Positions 33,899-42,351 are shown, counted from the first letter of the stretch. The stretch is 59,268 bases of DNA from Megamonas sp. UBA1796 (GCA_002319795.1 DCFU01000047.1:1-59268), one strand, 5' to 3'. Notes: generated from the letters alone by a model not told the origin. A program made the numbers and translations.

Positions 33899-35254
33899 TC
33901 AATCCTTTCTGGGTGCTTCCGGGGAATTGGCAGGAAGCAAATACTGAATTCGTGCTGAACTGCATTTTTCTAAAGGAATCATGAGTGTGCAGCTTACCTC
34001 GTTCTCTGTGTCTGAAACCATAGTAACAGAGCCGCCGAGTGATTCGGCAAGATCCTTGACATAATTGAGTCCGATACCGGTAGAAGCGTTGCCCTCACTA
34101 TCGAATTTTGTTGTATAGCCTGGTTTGAAGACTAAATCCAGTTTGTGGGCGGGAATGGTACTGCCTGTATTTTGTACTTTAATGCACAGTGCATGTGCTT
34201 TTTCCTTGAATGAAAGCTGTATACTTCCTGTCTGATCAATGGCTTCAACGGCGTTGGCAATCAGATTATTTACGAGAGAGAGCAGCGTATATACGTGTAG
34301 CGGCGGCAGATCCGGCGAAATTTCCGCAGAGAAGGCAATAGACTTTTTCAAAGAGGAGGCGTACTTGCGTTGTGTGTCAAGAATAAGCCGGGCCAGTTCT
34401 TTCGGAGATTCATAGTCTGCAATACGGCGGTTGTTGGTAAGGGCAGAGAGACCAGCGTAGATGCGCTGATTATCTTTCTTTATATCGTGGAGTTGCCCGG
34501 CAAGAGACAGAATTTCCTTTGCCAGAGCTTCTTTTTCAGGTGTGTCGGCGCGCGCATGCAGGCGTTCATATATCTTGTAACAGTTTCGTGTGATGGTTTC
34601 AGCATTTTTTTGGGATTTGCTGAGTTGGATCACTTCCTCATAAAGATTGGAAATGAGGAGCATCATGCGGGCGCGTTCCCGCTGTTCCTGATGGAGCCTT
34701 GTTTCTGCCGCATAAAGCTGCGTGAGGAAAAAAAAGCTCAGGATGAAGAAACATCGCAGTACAGCGATTATGGAGATTTTAAGCAGCATTTCGGGGCTGG
34801 GGAGAGTGAGCGATTCTTTTAAAAGAATTTGCATACCACTGAGTTCGGCAATACTGGCAGCAACTTCCGCGATAATAGACCAGGCAGCAATCTGCAGGGC
34901 TTTGTTGTAAATGCGTGTTTTGTCGAAATTTGGCATTAGAAAACAACTTGCATAAACGAAATAGTAGAAAAATGTTGCTGTATGCTGCCAGACAGCAAGG
35001 GGAAAAGCGATACCCGTACTGTAGACATCGAGCAGAGCACGGAAAACGACCACAACCGTACCTGTCGAAAAACCGGATAGTATAAGAGGAATGTTGCGCA
35101 GCCAGAGAAGGAAAAGGAGAAAAATAGGTGATCCAAAGCTTACACGGAAATTTGAAAAATCACCGCCAAAAGGATGAAACTTTGGTTCGCCGGCTAGTGG
35201 AACAAGAATAAGCATAAGTACAAATAAGAATAAACTACGCCGATTTGTCAACAT
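33899..35254 (-). CDS. Sensor histidine kinase (GlnK/YcbA-like)
   Basis: A 451-residue membrane sensor. About six hydrophobic segments fill residues 1-190 (MASE-like membrane sensor, no large external domain). A coiled linker follows and then the kinase core: the phospho-acceptor histidine is probably in AGQLHDIKKDNQRIYAGL, the N box is LVNNLIANAVEAID, and the G boxes are STGIGLNYVKDLAESLGG. It belongs with the citrate/DcuS/GlnK group whose histidine region is HDIKN-like. It is transcribed with the response regulator and away from the DASS transporter gene. The likely signal is an amino acid or dicarboxylate. Confidence 0.87.
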   Translation of the reverse strand: MLTNRRSLFLFVLMLILVPLAGEPKFHPFGGDFSNFRVSFGSPIFLLFLLWLRNIPLILSGFSTGTVVVVFRALLDVYSTGIAFPLAVWQHTATFFYYFVYASCFLMPNFDKTRIYNKALQIAAWSIIAEVAASIAELSGMQILLKESLTLPSPEMLLKISIIAVLRCFFILSFFFLTQLYAAETRLHQEQRERARMMLLISNLYEEVIQLSKSQKNAETITRNCYKIYERLHARADTPEKEALAKEILSLAGQLHDIKKDNQRIYAGLSALTNNRRIADYESPKELARLILDTQRKYASSLKKSIAFSAEISPDLPPLHVYTLLSLVNNLIANAVEAIDQTGSIQLSFKEKAHALCIKVQNTGSTIPAHKLDLVFKPGYTTKFDSEGNASTGIGLNYVKDLAESLGGSVTMVSDTENEVSCTLMIPLEKCSSARIQYLLPANSPEAPRKD

Positions 35255-35321
35255 AATGATAGGGTCTCCTTATAGAATCATAAATTATTTACTGTATAAA
35301 GTATATTTTATCAGCTGGGTA

Positions 35322-35413
35322 AAATCAAATCATTTATTCCAATTATCAGAATTTATCGGGTTTTGTCGGATTTTGTAGTGAGGGGTATATATTAATTATG
35401 TAAATCAAATCAT
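35322..35413. promoter_or_regulatory. GlnL-box-like repeat and flanking direct repeats in the kinase/transporter intergenic region
   Basis: TTTTGT-CGGA-TTTTGT at 35361-35376 matches the direct repeat TTTTGT-N4-TTTTGT that I recall as the binding site of B. subtilis GlnL. It lies midway between two copies of AAATCAAATCAT (35322-35333 and 35402-35413) exactly 80 bases apart. The region feeds the DASS gene on one side and the two-component genes on the other. Confidence 0.7.
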
Positions 35414-35471
35414 AAATAAATGGTTTGCGATTGCCAGATTTCTTATAACATAGTTTGAAAGGAGAATTATC

Positions 35472-36962
35472 ATGAGTGAAAAATCAGAAGGAATCACCGA
35501 TGACGCTAAAGTTCCTGTACAGGGCGATGATACACGGCAGGTCAATTCCAAAATGCAAACCAATAAAGGACTAAGAGGCCTTTTTTGTGTGCTGGTCGGC
35601 GTCATCATATGGTTTTTGCCGATTCCGGAGGGGGTGAAACCACAAGCATGGCATCTGCTTGCTATTTTTGCCGCGACGATTACCGGCTTTATTCTGCAGC
35701 CTCTGCCGATTGGCGCAACTGCTATTATTGCCTGTACCTCGCTTGCCGTATTCGGCGTTATGAAGCCGGGAGAGGCGTTGGAAGGTTTTTCTAACGGAAC
35801 TATCTGGTTGATTGTTTCGGCCTTTATGTTTGCCGAGGGGTTTATCAAAACAGGACTGGGAAAACGCATTTCCTATGCGCTGCTTTCGAAGTTTGGCAGC
35901 AGTACGCTGCGTGTGGCTTATGTAATGAGTGCAGCAGATTTTATCATTGCACCGTTTACTCCGTCGAATACAGCACGTGGCGGCGGCATTATATATCCGA
36001 TCGTTCGCAGTGTATGTTCAGCGGTCGGTTCCGAGCCGGATCAGAAAAAAAACCGCCGTACGGGTGCATTTCTTATCTATAGTGCCTATGGTGCTGTTAT
36101 AACTTCGGCGTGCATTTTTCTTACAGGTGCATCAAATAACGTGCTGGTAACTTCTTTGTCAAAAGAAATGTTTGGTGTGACGCTGGGATGGGGTGAATGG
36201 TTTCTGGCCTGTATCCTGCCAGGTATTCTGCTTACAATATTAACACCCTGGCTGCTCTATAAGCTCATTAATCCGGAACTTAAGCAAACCCCGGAAACAA
36301 AAAATTTGGCGGCAAGGGAACTTCAGGAAATGGGCCCGATGTCCAGGACGGAAAAAATACTTTGCGTGATTTTCTTGTCCGCATTGGTATTGTGGGCTAC
36401 AGGACCAATACATGGAATTGATTCTGCTTTTGTCGCACTTATGGGCCTGAGTGCTATGATCATCACACGTTGTATTGACTGGGCTGATGTACTGCATCAG
36501 GAGGGTGCATGGGATGTGCTTATCTGGATGGGCGTCCTCGTGAATATGGCAGCATATCTTTCGAAGTTTGGCCTCATGACCTGGTTTGCAGATGCAGTCG
36601 GGGCGCAGATGGCTGGAAACTCCTGGTTCTTTATGCTGATTGTGCTTTCTATTATTTATGTTTATGCACATTATGGACTTGCGAGCAACAGTGCACATAT
36701 CATGGCATTGTTCGGTGCTTTTGCGACCATTCTTGTAGCGGCTGGTGCTCCCGTGCTTGGAGTGCTCATACTTTTTGGTACACTTGCGAACAGTGCATCT
36801 TTCCTTACACATTATGGTTGCGGTGTTACTCCCATATTCTTTGGTGCTAACTATATGGAGCAGGGTGAATGGTGGAAAATTGGTTTTATAATTGCTACCT
36901 TGCATCTCATTGTATGGCTTGGTATCGGCCTGCCGTGGATGAAGTTTTTGGGGTTCATTTAA
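35472..36962 (+). CDS. DASS (SLC13) family dicarboxylate transporter
   Basis: A 496-residue membrane protein of the divalent anion:Na+ symporter family, with about 12 hydrophobic segments after a 40-residue charged N-terminus. The first SNT-type motif is PFTPSNTARGGGIIYPI near residue 165. The segment NSASFLTHYGCGVTPIFFGANYMEQGEWWKIG near the end is typical of CitT/2-oxoglutarate-malate type carriers. It likely exchanges or imports a C4/C5 dicarboxylate or tricarboxylate. It is the target of the divergent two-component system by position, and is followed by aspartase. GAAAGGAG precedes the ATG. Confidence 0.9.
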   Translation: MSEKSEGITDDAKVPVQGDDTRQVNSKMQTNKGLRGLFCVLVGVIIWFLPIPEGVKPQAWHLLAIFAATITGFILQPLPIGATAIIACTSLAVFGVMKPGEALEGFSNGTIWLIVSAFMFAEGFIKTGLGKRISYALLSKFGSSTLRVAYVMSAADFIIAPFTPSNTARGGGIIYPIVRSVCSAVGSEPDQKKNRRTGAFLIYSAYGAVITSACIFLTGASNNVLVTSLSKEMFGVTLGWGEWFLACILPGILLTILTPWLLYKLINPELKQTPETKNLAARELQEMGPMSRTEKILCVIFLSALVLWATGPIHGIDSAFVALMGLSAMIITRCIDWADVLHQEGAWDVLIWMGVLVNMAAYLSKFGLMTWFADAVGAQMAGNSWFFMLIVLSIIYVYAHYGLASNSAHIMALFGAFATILVAAGAPVLGVLILFGTLANSASFLTHYGCGVTPIFFGANYMEQGEWWKIGFIIATLHLIVWLGIGLPWMKFLGFI

Positions 36963-37189
36963 TAGGTAAATGCATAACAAAAAAGAATACAATGTATGTA
37001 CGATATTTTTCGCAAAACACTTGATTGTATTTTGTATACATGATACAATCAAAATAAGTAGATAAACAAAACATTATAGTACGATAAGTGAAACAAATGA
37101 TAACATTGTTAACAAATCAAGGGTTTTGCAAATGCGACTGCTTTGTACAGCCGTATCCACTGTATTAAACGGAAGGAATGTGAATAAAA

Positions 37190-38578
37190 ATGAGAAAAGA
37201 ACATGACTTTTTAGGCGAAATGGAAGTACCGGACGATGTATATTATGGTGTACAGACACTTCGTGCCAAGGAAAATTTTCATATTACCGGACAGACAATT
37301 GACTCGGATTTTGTACAAGCCATGGCTAAGGTCAAAAAGGCGGCGGCACTTGCTAATATGTCGACGGGGCGTCTCGACAAAAAAATCGGTGATTTGCTTG
37401 TACAGGCTGCCGATGAAATCATCGAAGGCAAGCTGCTCGATCAGTTCCCGGTAGATCCGATCCAAGGCGGTGCGGGAACTTCTGTGAACATGAATGTGAA
37501 CGAAGTTCTGGTGAATCGTGCATTGGAGATTATGGGAGAGCCAAAAGGGCGCTATGATATTATTTCCCCGAACAATCATGCGAATATGGCACAGTCCACC
37601 AATGATTCTTTTCCAACGGGCATCAAGGTCTGCGTAAGCCATAAAAGCAAGAAATTGGTTGCGGCGCTTACGCATCTGGCAGATGAGCTTGATAAGAAGG
37701 CTGAGGAATATAAGGATATTCTTAAGATGGGCCGTACACATCTGCAGGATGCGGTACCTATCACACTCGGACAGGAAATGGGATCGTATGCTTCCTCCGT
37801 TCGCCGTGGTATCCGCCGCATTGAACATGCCGTTGCAGAACTGCATACCATCAACATGGGCGGTACCGCAGTAGGAACAGGCCTCAATGCTGAGCCAGCT
37901 TATATCAAGGCGGTTGCGGAGAAACTTTCCGAAGTAACAGGTGAAACATATGAGACTGCTGATAACATCATCGATGCTACCAACAACACGGATGGCTTCG
38001 CTGATGTGTCCTCGGCCATGAAGGTCACGGCACTGGTGCTCATCAAGATGGCGAACGACTTCCGTCTTATGGCCTCTGGTCCGCGTTGCGGTCTCAATGA
38101 GCTGAAGCTGCCAGCACGTCAGCCAGGTTCTTCTATCATGCCGGGCAAAGTCAATCCGGTTATTGCGGAGGTACTGGATCAGAGCTGTTACCAGGTAATT
38201 GCCAATGATGTTGCTATCAGTATGGGCGTAGAGAATGGACAGTTCGAGCTCAATGTCATGGAACCGGTCATTTCGTTTAATCTTTTCAATTCTATGACCT
38301 ATATGACGAATGCGGTGAATACCTTTGTTGATAAGCTTCTGGTTGACCTTCAGCCGAACGAGAAACAGTGCAAGGAATGGCTCGATAAGAGTGTGGGTAT
38401 CGTAACAGCGCTCCTGCCGCATATCGGTTATGAAAATTCGGCTATGTTGGCGAAGGAAGCCTATACAACAGGCAAACCAATTCGTGAAATCATTTTGGAG
38501 AAAGGATTGCTTTCCAAAGAAAAAATGAACCATATCCTTTCACCGAAACAGATGACACATCCGGGTATTGCCGGCTGA
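37190..38578 (+). CDS. aspA: Aspartate ammonia-lyase
   Basis: A 462-residue member of the aspartase/fumarase superfamily. The N-terminus RKEHDFLGEMEVPDDVYYG is typical of aspartases, not class II fumarases. Further marks are GTSVNMNVNEV, the active-site loop GSSIMPGKVNPVI (catalytic serine), and GRTHLQDAVP. It turns aspartate into fumarate and ammonia in the cytoplasm. With the DASS transporter upstream it forms an aspartate to fumarate to succinate route with dicarboxylate exchange. GGAAGGAATG precedes the ATG; 228 bases separate the two genes, enough for its own promoter. A terminator follows. One change from the usual signature is Ala in place of Pro in VIAEV. Confidence 0.92.
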   Translation: MRKEHDFLGEMEVPDDVYYGVQTLRAKENFHITGQTIDSDFVQAMAKVKKAAALANMSTGRLDKKIGDLLVQAADEIIEGKLLDQFPVDPIQGGAGTSVNMNVNEVLVNRALEIMGEPKGRYDIISPNNHANMAQSTNDSFPTGIKVCVSHKSKKLVAALTHLADELDKKAEEYKDILKMGRTHLQDAVPITLGQEMGSYASSVRRGIRRIEHAVAELHTINMGGTAVGTGLNAEPAYIKAVAEKLSEVTGETYETADNIIDATNNTDGFADVSSAMKVTALVLIKMANDFRLMASGPRCGLNELKLPARQPGSSIMPGKVNPVIAEVLDQSCYQVIANDVAISMGVENGQFELNVMEPVISFNLFNSMTYMTNAVNTFVDKLLVDLQPNEKQCKEWLDKSVGIVTALLPHIGYENSAMLAKEAYTTGKPIREIILEKGLLSKEKMNHILSPKQMTHPGIAG

Positions 38579-38591
38579 AAAACATAAATAT

Positions 38592-38647
38592 AAAAAGCAT
38601 TGCATCGGACAGTCTGTTCACGCGGCTGCTGGTGCAATGCTTTTTTT
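38592..38647 (+). terminator. Rho-independent terminator after aspA
   Basis: AAAAAGCATTGCA (38592-38604) pairs with TGCAATGCTTTTT (38633-38645); the loop region is 28 bases and has some inner pairing. T8 follows. It also faces the convergent thioesterase gene. Confidence 0.85.
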
Positions 38648-38657
38648 CATTTTTGCT

Positions 38658-39083
38658 TCAATGTTCACGATTTGTCAGGAATTGTGTGCGCTCTGAGGCT
38701 TTCCGTTCGACCTCTTCCTTGGTGACAATGGCGCGCTTATGTTTGCCATGTCCGATATCGCCCTGCTCATCCCAGGCCTGAATCTCAAGCAGGATATTAT
38801 GCTCTTCAATAGCAATGATAGAGGTCCTTACCGTAACCGTCATTCCGAGGCTTGTCGGTGCGGTATGCACGAAGCTGGTGGAAATTCCCACGCTTACATA
38901 TTCATGCGGCAGATACGGCTCAACAGTCTGAATACCGGCTTCGATTGCCATATGGATGAGTTTTGGGGTTGCAAGCAAGTTTTTGAGGCCGCTTGAATAC
39001 GATTCAGAGGTATCTGAATGCTGGACAACCTTGCTGTACATGGAATTTTGACCGACGGAAACATAATCATGTAAATTTATCAT
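38658..39083 (-). CDS. Hotdog-fold thioesterase (FlK-like), copy 1
   Basis: A 141-residue hotdog thioesterase of the fluoroacetyl-CoA thioesterase-like type (YVSVGISTSFVHTAPTSLGMTVTVRT and LEIQAWDEQGDIGHGKHKR). The family hydrolyses acyl-CoA thioesters in the cytoplasm. It is a close paralogue of the protein encoded at 40556-40981, with the same length and roughly three quarters of residues equal by eye. The ATG at 39083 is preceded by AGGGGTG. It is separated from oadB by a terminator, so it may have its own promoter. Which CoA ester it splits is unknown. Confidence 0.87.
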   Translation of the reverse strand: MINLHDYVSVGQNSMYSKVVQHSDTSESYSSGLKNLLATPKLIHMAIEAGIQTVEPYLPHEYVSVGISTSFVHTAPTSLGMTVTVRTSIIAIEEHNILLEIQAWDEQGDIGHGKHKRAIVTKEEVERKASERTQFLTNREH

Positions 39084-39163
39084 TACTGTCACCCCTGTAA
39101 AGAAATTATTGTGCCAAGTATATAATTATATTGTAGTGATTTATGCAGAAAAAGTAAATAAAG

Positions 39164-39206
39164 AAAAATCCTGCGCCCATCTCGAATGGATAAGCGCAGG
39201 ATTTTT
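39164..39206. terminator. Terminator of the oadB operon
   Basis: AAAAATCCTGCGC (39164-39176) pairs with GCGCAGGATTTTT (39194-39206), perfect 13 bp. On the minus strand the stem ends in TTTTT followed by CTTTATTTACTTTTT. It lies between oadB and the second thioesterase gene. Confidence 0.87.
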
Positions 39207-39225
39207 CAATCTATGTCTATATTGC

Positions 39226-40353
39226 TTAGTGTGCTAACAGTGCGAGCATGATGCCGCCCGAAATGGCTGTACCAAAAACACCAGCGAGATTTGGACCCAT
39301 CGCATGCATGATGAGGAAATTGCGGCGGTTTTCCTGCTGTCCGACCATATGCGATACACGTGCGGCTATTGGAACAGAGGCAATGCCCGCGGAACCAATG
39401 AGCGGGTTAATCTGCCCATGGGTGAGTTTGCACATAATACGTGCACAGACCACACCTGAACCTGTGCCGAATACGAAGGCTACGAGGCCAAGGCCGATGA
39501 TAAGCAGCGTATTCGGTGTGAGGAAGGTTTCCGCAGCCATAGTGGAACCAATAGCGACAGTTAATACCAGCGTAACAATATTTAGCAGTGCATTTGAAGC
39601 CGTTTCTGCAAGACGGTCAACACAAAGTGATTCACGCAGCAGATTGCCCAGCATGAGCATAGTGATGAGTGGTGCTACCGGCGGCAGAAACAGATTCACG
39701 ATAACGGCGATGACCACCGGGAAAACAATCTTTTCCAGACGGGATACATAACGTGGCTGCTTCATGATGATCTGGCGCTCTTCCTTTGTCGTCAGAAGAC
39801 GCATGACCGGTGGCTGGATAAGCGGCATAAGAGCCATGTAAGAGTAGGCAGCTACGGAAATCTGCGGCAGGAGATGCGGCGCGAGCTTCATGGTAGTATA
39901 GATAGCCATAGGGCCGTCTGCACCGCCGATAATACCGATGGAACAGGCTTCGGCGAGTGTGAAGCCAAAAAGCTTTGCGCCAATCAGTGCCACAAAAATC
40001 CCCAAATGGGCAGCTGCCCCCAGAATGACAAGGCTCGGATTTGCAATCATCGGGCCAAAATCTGTCATAGCACCTACCCCAAGAAAGATAAGCGGTGGCA
40101 GGATGAGTTTTTCTACGCCCTGATAAGCGTAGTAGAAAAGTCCGCCTTCCTTGGTGAGCTCGGAACCTGGAACATTTGCTACAATACAGGCCAGGCCTAT
40201 GCCCACGAGCAGGAATGGTTCATATTTCTTTACGATGCCCAGATAAAGAAGGACAGCACCAACGAAGATCATTATGATATTGCCAATGGTAATCGACATA
40301 AGGCCAGTTTGGTTCAATAAGTCGGTCATCAGGCTGAAAAACAAGTTTTCCAT
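39226..40353 (-). CDS. oadB: Na+-translocating decarboxylase beta subunit (OadB/GcdB/MmdB family)
   Basis: A 375-residue membrane protein with nine or more hydrophobic segments. The family segment ACSIGIIGGADGPMAIY holds the aspartate needed for Na+ movement. GNLLRESLCVDRL, VFGTGSGVVCARI and NPLIGSAGIASVPIAARV are also typical. In oxaloacetate, methylmalonyl-CoA, glutaconyl-CoA and malonate decarboxylases this subunit couples decarboxylation of carboxybiotin to Na+ export. No carboxyltransferase (alpha) or biotin carrier gene is in the window, so the partner enzyme cannot be named and the symbol is by family. ATG at 40353 with GGGAGGA upstream. Operon with the thioesterase and the 50-residue protein. 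Confidence 0.9.
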   Translation of the reverse strand: MENLFFSLMTDLLNQTGLMSITIGNIIMIFVGAVLLYLGIVKKYEPFLLVGIGLACIVANVPGSELTKEGGLFYYAYQGVEKLILPPLIFLGVGAMTDFGPMIANPSLVILGAAAHLGIFVALIGAKLFGFTLAEACSIGIIGGADGPMAIYTTMKLAPHLLPQISVAAYSYMALMPLIQPPVMRLLTTKEERQIIMKQPRYVSRLEKIVFPVVIAVIVNLFLPPVAPLITMLMLGNLLRESLCVDRLAETASNALLNIVTLVLTVAIGSTMAAETFLTPNTLLIIGLGLVAFVFGTGSGVVCARIMCKLTHGQINPLIGSAGIASVPIAARVSHMVGQQENRRNFLIMHAMGPNLAGVFGTAISGGIMLALLAH

Positions 40354-40383
40354 ATACTTAAATCCTCCCAATTTCTTAATATG

Positions 40384-40536
40384 TTAATTCTTTTTTTCCT
40401 TGATTTCACCTAAACGATTCATCTTTGGGAAAAAGTAAAGTATAACTCCGATAAAAGAAATAAAAATAAAACTCAAAACGAAGTCGATACAGCTTAAAAT
40501 TAATGCACCACTTATAGTGTCCGGTAAAGTATTCAT
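40384..40536 (-). CDS. OadG-related small membrane subunit, 50 residues
   Basis: A short gene that is easily missed: 50 codons from ATG at 40536 to TAA at 40384. The product begins MNTLPDTISGALIL, has one membrane helix (residues about 10-36, VLSFIFISFIGVILYF core) and ends in a charged tail EIKEKKN. This is the layout of the gamma subunit (OadG) of Na+ pump decarboxylases and of small OadG-related subunits. GGAGTGA precedes the ATG. It lies 19 bases after the thioesterase stop and 30 bases before oadB, so it is part of the same transcript. It probably stabilises OadB. Confidence 0.82.
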   Translation of the reverse strand: MNTLPDTISGALILSCIDFVLSFIFISFIGVILYFFPKMNRLGEIKEKKN

Positions 40537-40555
40537 TTCAATCACTCCATATTCA

Positions 40556-40981
40556 TTAGCTCTGGCGGTTTATAAGAAAACGGGCCCGCTCAGCGGCTTT
40601 TTCTTCGATTTCTTTTTTGGTGAGAACAGCGCGTTTGTGGAGACCATGTCCGATATCCCCTTGCTCATCCCAGGCTTTAATTTCAAGCAGAATGTCGTGC
40701 TCTTCAACGGCAATGACGGTTGTGCGGACCGTGACCGTCATTCCCAGACTTGTGGCTGCGGTGTGCGTAAAACTTGTGGAGATACCCACACTGATGTATT
40801 CATCCGGCAGATAGGGATCTATCGTCTGGATACCGGACTCGATGGCCATATGGATGAGCTTTGGTGTTGCCAGCAGATTTTTAAGACCGCTGGAGTAAGC
40901 TTCGGAAGTATCTGAGTGCTGTATGACTTTGCTGTACATAGAGTTTTGGCCAACAGAGACATAGTCATTTAAGTTCATCAT
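40556..40981 (-). CDS. Hotdog-fold thioesterase (FlK-like), copy 2, first gene of the oadB operon
   Basis: A 141-residue thioesterase nearly identical in layout to copy 1 (shared blocks such as GLKNLLATPKLIHMAIE, SLGMTVTVRT, AWDEQGDIGHG). AGGAG at 40990-40994 fits the ATG at 40981; an ATG at 40978 is next to it. It is the first gene of a three-gene minus-strand operon with the OadG-related protein and OadB. A thioesterase with a Na+ pump subunit suggests removal of a CoA ester formed or blocked in a decarboxylation pathway; this is inference only. Confidence 0.87.
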   Translation of the reverse strand: MMNLNDYVSVGQNSMYSKVIQHSDTSEAYSSGLKNLLATPKLIHMAIESGIQTIDPYLPDEYISVGISTSFTHTAATSLGMTVTVRTTVIAVEEHDILLEIKAWDEQGDIGHGLHKRAVLTKKEIEEKAAERARFLINRQS

Positions 40982-41160
40982 TTCATTCACTCCTGTATAA
41001 AAAATAATGTGTTCAAAACCATACTCCTATTCTAATCAATTATATCAGAAAAGTACAATAATTTTATCTGATTCTAATCATAACCTGAAGGTATAACACA
41101 TGTCTACTGTATATATATTGTAAAGCAGAAAAAATAAAAGGAAAAGAAATGTGCTTGAAA
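40982..41160. promoter_or_regulatory. Promoter region of the thioesterase-oadB operon with paired repeats
   Basis: Noncoding and A+T rich. ATTCTAATCA occurs at 41029-41038 and 41071-41080, 42 bases apart (four helical turns). On the minus strand a TATAAT reads at 41044-41039, right beside the first copy, so the repeats are good operator candidates for the minus-strand operon. Confidence 0.5.
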
Positions 41161-41256
41161 AATTTTGTCTGGTACTTTATAATATAAGAAATTGAATGAA
41201 GTAAGGCACAGTTGCCGAGGGGGCTTTTATATGCCCCGGCAACTGTGCCTTTTTGT
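41155..41256 (+). promoter_or_regulatory. Promoter followed directly by a terminator hairpin, leader of the yesN-like gene
   Basis: TTGAAA (41155-41160), 17-base spacer, TATAAT (41178-41183). About 20 bases after the -10, AAGGCACAGTTGCCG (41203-41217) pairs with CGGCAACTGTGCCTT (41237-41251), with an inner GGGG/CCCC pair, then T-rich sequence. Only 28 bases remain to the gene start, so no other promoter fits. This looks like an attenuator or a short RNA of about 65 bases. Confidence 0.7.
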
Positions 41257-41283
41257 TTTTGTGTGTGAAATGGGGGAATCGGA

Positions 41284-42351
41284 ATGTATAAGGTGCTAAT
41301 ATTGGATGAAGACAGGGGCTCGCGTTATATGCTAAAGAGATTCCCATGGGGACGCTATGGTTTTGAGGTTCTGGATGAAGCGGCAGGCGGACATGAAGCT
41401 TTAGCAAAGCTCGACGAGGGGAGAGCCGACCTTGTTGTGACGGATGTACGAATATCGGATATGGATGGGATGGATTTTTTAGAGGCGCTGCATGAACGAG
41501 AGCAGAGGCCTTGTCTTATTCTTTTAAGCTCTTACAATGATTTTGAATATGCACAACAGGGCATTGGCCTTGGTGTGTTCGATTATATGACAAAGCCATT
41601 TTCAGCAGAGGATTTTGGGCAGATGCTGCGGCGGGCTAACATTTATTTGCAGAAGACGCACTGCTCCGAGGAACAGCCTACGCGTATGGGATTCGATATG
41701 CACGCGGAATATTTGCTGAATGCAAAGGAAAAAGAACTTGAGGAACTGCTGTTTAAGGGAAGCAGAAATTTTTTGGAACAGGCGGGAAAGCTGGAGCATG
41801 CTACCGCCGGTTTGCCGGCGGAACGCCGTGAAACTTTTTTGGTTGGCATCCTTGAGAGACTCTATCATGCTTTTGATAAAAAATTTCCCTGGGTGAAAAA
41901 TATTGAAGTAAAGAACCTTGAGGAACATCCTGATAGAATGGACGGCAGTAAAGATTTTTTTACGCATCAGATACGGGAACTTTTTTCTTTTGTCGATAAA
42001 TATGACTTGGCGAATGAGCAAAGTCTGCTGTATTCAATTTGCCGGACTGTACAGGAGAATATAGAGGCTGAGTTGTCGTTGAATGCTGTAGCTGCAAAGA
42101 TAGGAATCAGTTCAGATTACGCAGGGCGCCTGTTTAAGCGCCGCACAGGGACGAATTTTATCGGCTTTGTGACACGTACGAAAATGGAGTATGGCAAGTT
42201 GCTGCTGGAAAGCGGACGTTTGAAGAATTATGAGATTAGTATGCGATTGGGATATAGCAATCCGGACTATTTCCGCCAGCTGTTCAAACTACATACAGGT
42301 ATGACGCCTACCGAATATCGTAATGCCTGCCGACGGAAAATTTTCCGGTGA
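41284..42351 (+). CDS. Response regulator with AraC-type DNA-binding domain (YesN-like)
   Basis: A 355-residue regulator. The receiver is residues 1-120 (acidic residues Asp8-Glu9-Asp10, phosphorylation site Asp54 in VVTDVRISDMDG, lysine in TKPFS). A linker of about 120 residues follows. The AraC double helix-turn-helix is at about 250-350 (LNAVAAKIGISSDYAGRLFKRRTG and ISMRLGYSNPDYFRQLFKLHTGMTPTEYR). Such proteins pair with YesM-type kinases that sense sugars or stress, but no kinase gene is beside it, so it is an orphan here. The start ATG at 41284 has GGGGGAATCGGA upstream. It stands behind the hairpin leader. Confidence 0.9.
   Translation: MYKVLILDEDRGSRYMLKRFPWGRYGFEVLDEAAGGHEALAKLDEGRADLVVTDVRISDMDGMDFLEALHEREQRPCLILLSSYNDFEYAQQGIGLGVFDYMTKPFSAEDFGQMLRRANIYLQKTHCSEEQPTRMGFDMHAEYLLNAKEKELEELLFKGSRNFLEQAGKLEHATAGLPAERRETFLVGILERLYHAFDKKFPWVKNIEVKNLEEHPDRMDGSKDFFTHQIRELFSFVDKYDLANEQSLLYSICRTVQENIEAELSLNAVAAKIGISSDYAGRLFKRRTGTNFIGFVTRTKMEYGKLLLESGRLKNYEISMRLGYSNPDYFRQLFKLHTGMTPTEYRNACRRKIFR

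Noticed and set aside
37211..38533. 440-codon open frame on the minus strand inside aspA
   Set aside because: It is the antisense shadow of a strongly conserved enzyme gene; no ribosome site and no protein-like residue pattern.
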